DNA from: Heterostelium multicystogenum
Taxonomy: Eukaryota > Evosea > Eumycetozoa > Acytosteliales > Acytosteliaceae
NCBI GenBank assembly: GCA_003667245.1
Contig: RCNN01000142.1
Coordinates: forward strand, 1 to 59,887
DNA: 59,887 nt
Reading direction: 5' to 3'
Of the stretch, positions 57,501 through 59,887 are shown in pieces. The notes under the pieces are model-generated. The model was not told the DNA's origin, did not search any database, and saw only the letters and a program-made list of their open reading frames with translations. Position 1 is the stretch's first letter, and the number at the start of each line of letters is the position of its first letter. The position numbers were made by a program, and so were the translations under genes.

Positions 57501-59887
57501 TCATTTGTTGTTTACGATAATCGGTGACATGGAGTGAAGGTTGGGTGATGATGCGGAAATTGGAGATGATCTGAGAGGCGACGACAGTTTCGAAAGGTTG
57601 AATTTGTGTTCTTGTATCATCGATTTGATTTGTTTCAGCCATTGGCTTCTTTGTTGCTCGGTGTTGAAGCATAAAATATACTTTGAGCTATCGTCTTTCA
57701 AATGACATATCTCCAATGCAAATTTAACAGCTGTGTCATTGTGATATGTTAGTTATTTAGATCTATTGATCAACATGCTTATAGCACCTTCATCATGAAG
57801 GCATTAATACATACATTCGGTGTCACTAACAAACATAATTCTTGCTTCTGATATTGGTATACGACCTTTAAGTCGATAGATGTGTTTCTTTGTCTTGAAG
57901 TTGTTGATTGCGCTGGTGATTACACTTGCTGGACCGCAAATGAGGATCAGGTCGTTGAAGAGGAAGATATAGCGCTGCAGTGTTGCGTCGCTGGTCGCAC
58001 CCAACTCCCGCACCGACGAAACCGTAGCTTCCTGAAGCAACACACGACCAGGCTTCACCAGGTCTTCATCGATGTTCTCAATAGTCGACTGGATCTCAAG
58101 GATCTTTTGGAACATCTCTACGGTTCTCTTGCCTTCATTCACAGTAGTTACCACCATGTTGATCTTTTTCTCTGCCTCCTCGAGTGGAACACGCTCGGGA
58201 TGGTTCTCCGGGGTGTATCTCAGGGTCTCCCTAAGAAGCAGAGGATACTTGCAAATACGCTGGACTGGCTTGATGATGAAACTCAGCAGAGGCAGACCAC
58301 GGCACCTGCTGTCGGCCATGCAGCTCTCGAGAAAATTCCTAAAGATCTCGTTCTTTTCTTGCTCATCCTCCAGTATCTTAAGGGCAACCTGCTGATTCGA
58401 GCAGTAAGCATTGTACATCTTCAGGTAGTGCGACATCTTTTCGAAAGCCTGTCCGACCTTGGTTCGATAGTGGGAGGGCTCGTCGTCCTTTTCTAGTTCT
58501 TCCAACATGGTCTTGTTGATGCTGAGCAGAATTTCAAGATTAGAAAAGAGCGTGTTGATATCCTTTGGTTGGAGCATTGCTTTGTCCCTGATTGGTGTCA
58601 AGAATATATCGACAACAATCTGTAGATCGCGAACATAGTCTCTTTCTGTTTCTATGATTTCATCAATGATCTTGGTTCTCATCTGTAGATTCTTTTCTGT
58701 TTCTTCTGGATATATAGGTGCTGTTGGTTTCGGTGTTGCTTTGGGTGGGAGGCGAAAGGCTGAATGGTAGAGACATCGGTGAGCTGGCGACTGTTGGTGA
58801 GAGAGCAGGTGAAGATATCGGTGATATTATGCTTGACGGGGTGGAGGAGGGTGATCTAGAGAGTGGAGGGGTCGAGGATGGTGAAAGAGTGCCCGGCGTC
58901 ATTGTAGATGGAGACGACGAAGAAGGTGATCCACCTCCTAGTCTCAACTCCAAATTAGAAGAGCGCAGTGTTAGTCGACCTATTCTGGTCTGTCGGTAGG
59001 TGGATGGAGATGGTCTGCCAGTTGGCGATGGTCTTGCCATCCATGTATCTCTGCCCTTTCCATTTGCGACAATAGGGATTGGCTGTGAAGTGGGTTGAGT
59101 AAGATTTGGAGAAGATAGAGAAGTCGACTGAACAATACTATTATTATTATTCGTTTTGGTGTCAAAATTATTTAGGTTGGCGCCATTGCCATGTTGGTGT
59201 CTCTGTCTTAAAGGAGGTGAATTCATAACCTAACAGTTTGAATCTCACGCTTTCTCCATATTTTCGATGGGTGAGCTGGGAGGATTGCTGCTAACATGGA
59301 CACTACCCTCTTCCAAAACTAGTTCTGTGGCTGGGATGCAGGAGTATATCCTCCTCGCTTTCACTGCTACTGCTTCGTGCTATGCTTCCACCACTGTGTT
59401 GCTCGTCTTTCTTTCCATTGGCTTGCTTTCTTCTTTCTCTTTTCCTCTTCCTTCTTGAGCTTCTCCTCTTCTTTTCTCCTCTTTTCCTCTCCTTCTTGAG
59501 CTTTTCCTCTCTTTCTGGAGTCTCTCCTCTTCTTCACGTCTTCGCTTTCTTCTTCTTTCTTTTTCTTTGCTCTTCTTCTGCACATTGTTTTTCCTCCTCC
59601 TTTCTTTCTTTTCTTCCTCCTTTTGCGCTTCTCTTCCTCACGGATTTCTCTCCTCTTCCCCCAATCGCTTCCTATTCGGCAATCAGTTTTGTTCCAACTT
59701 CTTTTTCGTTTCAAATGCGATTAATAGTTACATTGAAGTAGCAGTGCGGACTGTCCTCTCAACCTGAAATGCTTTTCTCTGAATATACATCTTGTAGCAT
59801 CGCTGGATAACTCTAGCTGCTCCATCTATACACTGCTCTCTAAACTTCTCTAAAATATATACAATTCATCGGAAATAAATACTTTTG
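57501..59887 (-). CDS. Tail of a myosin M-like protein: IQ motif, KE-rich region, DH-PH RhoGEF (5' part beyond window)
   Basis: In D. discoideum, myosin M (MyoM) joins a motor domain to a C-terminal Rac guanine-exchange factor; this tail has the same order. From the window edge: an exon (about 59732-59849) with AARVIQRCYKMYIQRKAFQ, an IQ motif; a Lys/Glu-rich stretch, probably a single alpha helix or coiled coil (about 59700-59380); a Ser-rich acidic part; a Ser/Pro-rich linker (59229-58720); the DH domain from IIDEIIETERDYVRDLQIVV through FIIKPVQRICKYPLLLRETL (the most conserved DH helix); and a PH domain with RYIFLFNDLILICG ending QQRSQWLKQIKSM. Final exons: 57815-59229 and 57501-57730. Several single-base breaks occur (about 58740, 59310 and the KE-rich part). 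No motor sequence is visible, so the link to MyoM is inferred from domain order. Confidence 0.75.

Noticed and set aside
57882..58496. 204-codon plus-strand frame opposite the DH-PH region
   Set aside because: Antisense of a strongly conserved RhoGEF domain; no family match of its own.
1..59887. CRISPR arrays, bacterial operons, integrases or phage-like genes
   Set aside because: No spaced direct repeats and no prokaryotic gene organisation; introns and gene content are eukaryotic throughout.

Overview
This window is nuclear DNA of a dictyostelid social amoeba, most likely not Dictyostelium discoideum itself. Evidence: AT-rich intergenic DNA full of A/T runs and TAA repeats; short (about 50-150 nt) GTAAGT/GTATGT...TAG introns; Gln/Asn/Ser-rich tracts; a tRNA-Tyr gene with a 17-nt intron next to a relic of a non-LTR retrotransposon; and a gene set (tuberin, a myosin tail carrying a RhoGEF, a UBR-type ubiquitin ligase, PsaA-like aminopeptidase) typical of Amoebozoa. 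Coding exons are clearly richer in GC than the flanks, and overall GC looks higher than in D. discoideum. I cannot name the species.

Layout. 1-4.1 kb, minus strand: an ER-type ubiquitin-conjugating enzyme cut by the window edge, an F-box protein with an amidotransferase-like C-terminus, and FAHD1. 5.2-7.1 kb, plus: site-2 protease. 7.4-8.2 kb, minus: a Sec14 protein. 8.2-10 kb: AT-rich, almost empty. 10-16.5 kb, minus: a mitochondrial carrier, an unrecognised small gene and a Gln-rich gene. 16.7-17.9 kb: tRNA-Tyr and the retroelement relic. 18.3-25.3 kb, minus: tsc2 (tuberin). 26-34 kb, minus: a tetraspan protein, a secreted GMC oxidoreductase and an MKT1-like RNA regulator. 34.7-47.1 kb: a compact, strand-alternating block with eIF3h, SNRPE, EMC7, Cpn10, BRX1, a PH-PH-FHA protein, a double-CDGSH protein, SF3B4 and a RluA-type pseudouridine synthase. 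47.2-59.9 kb, minus: aminopeptidase, UBR ligase, a 45-residue hydrophobic peptide and the tail of a myosin M-like protein that runs off the right edge.

These are independent housekeeping and signalling genes, not an operon or gene cluster. Some share themes: protein quality control (E2, F-box, UBR ligase, aminopeptidase, Cpn10, EMC7), RNA processing (SNRPE, SF3B4, BRX1, RluA), translation and growth control (eIF3h, MKT1, TSC2).

A dominant technical feature is that at least 14 of the conserved genes carry one or more single-base frame breaks, mostly in A, T, C or G runs, with conserved protein continuing in the next frame. Other genes (Sec14, tetraspan, GMC, eIF3h, SNRPE, EMC7, Cpn10, BRX1, PH-FHA) read cleanly. 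I read this as indel error in a draft assembly and not mass pseudogenisation. Exon coordinates were set by hand from splice signals and reading-frame continuity.
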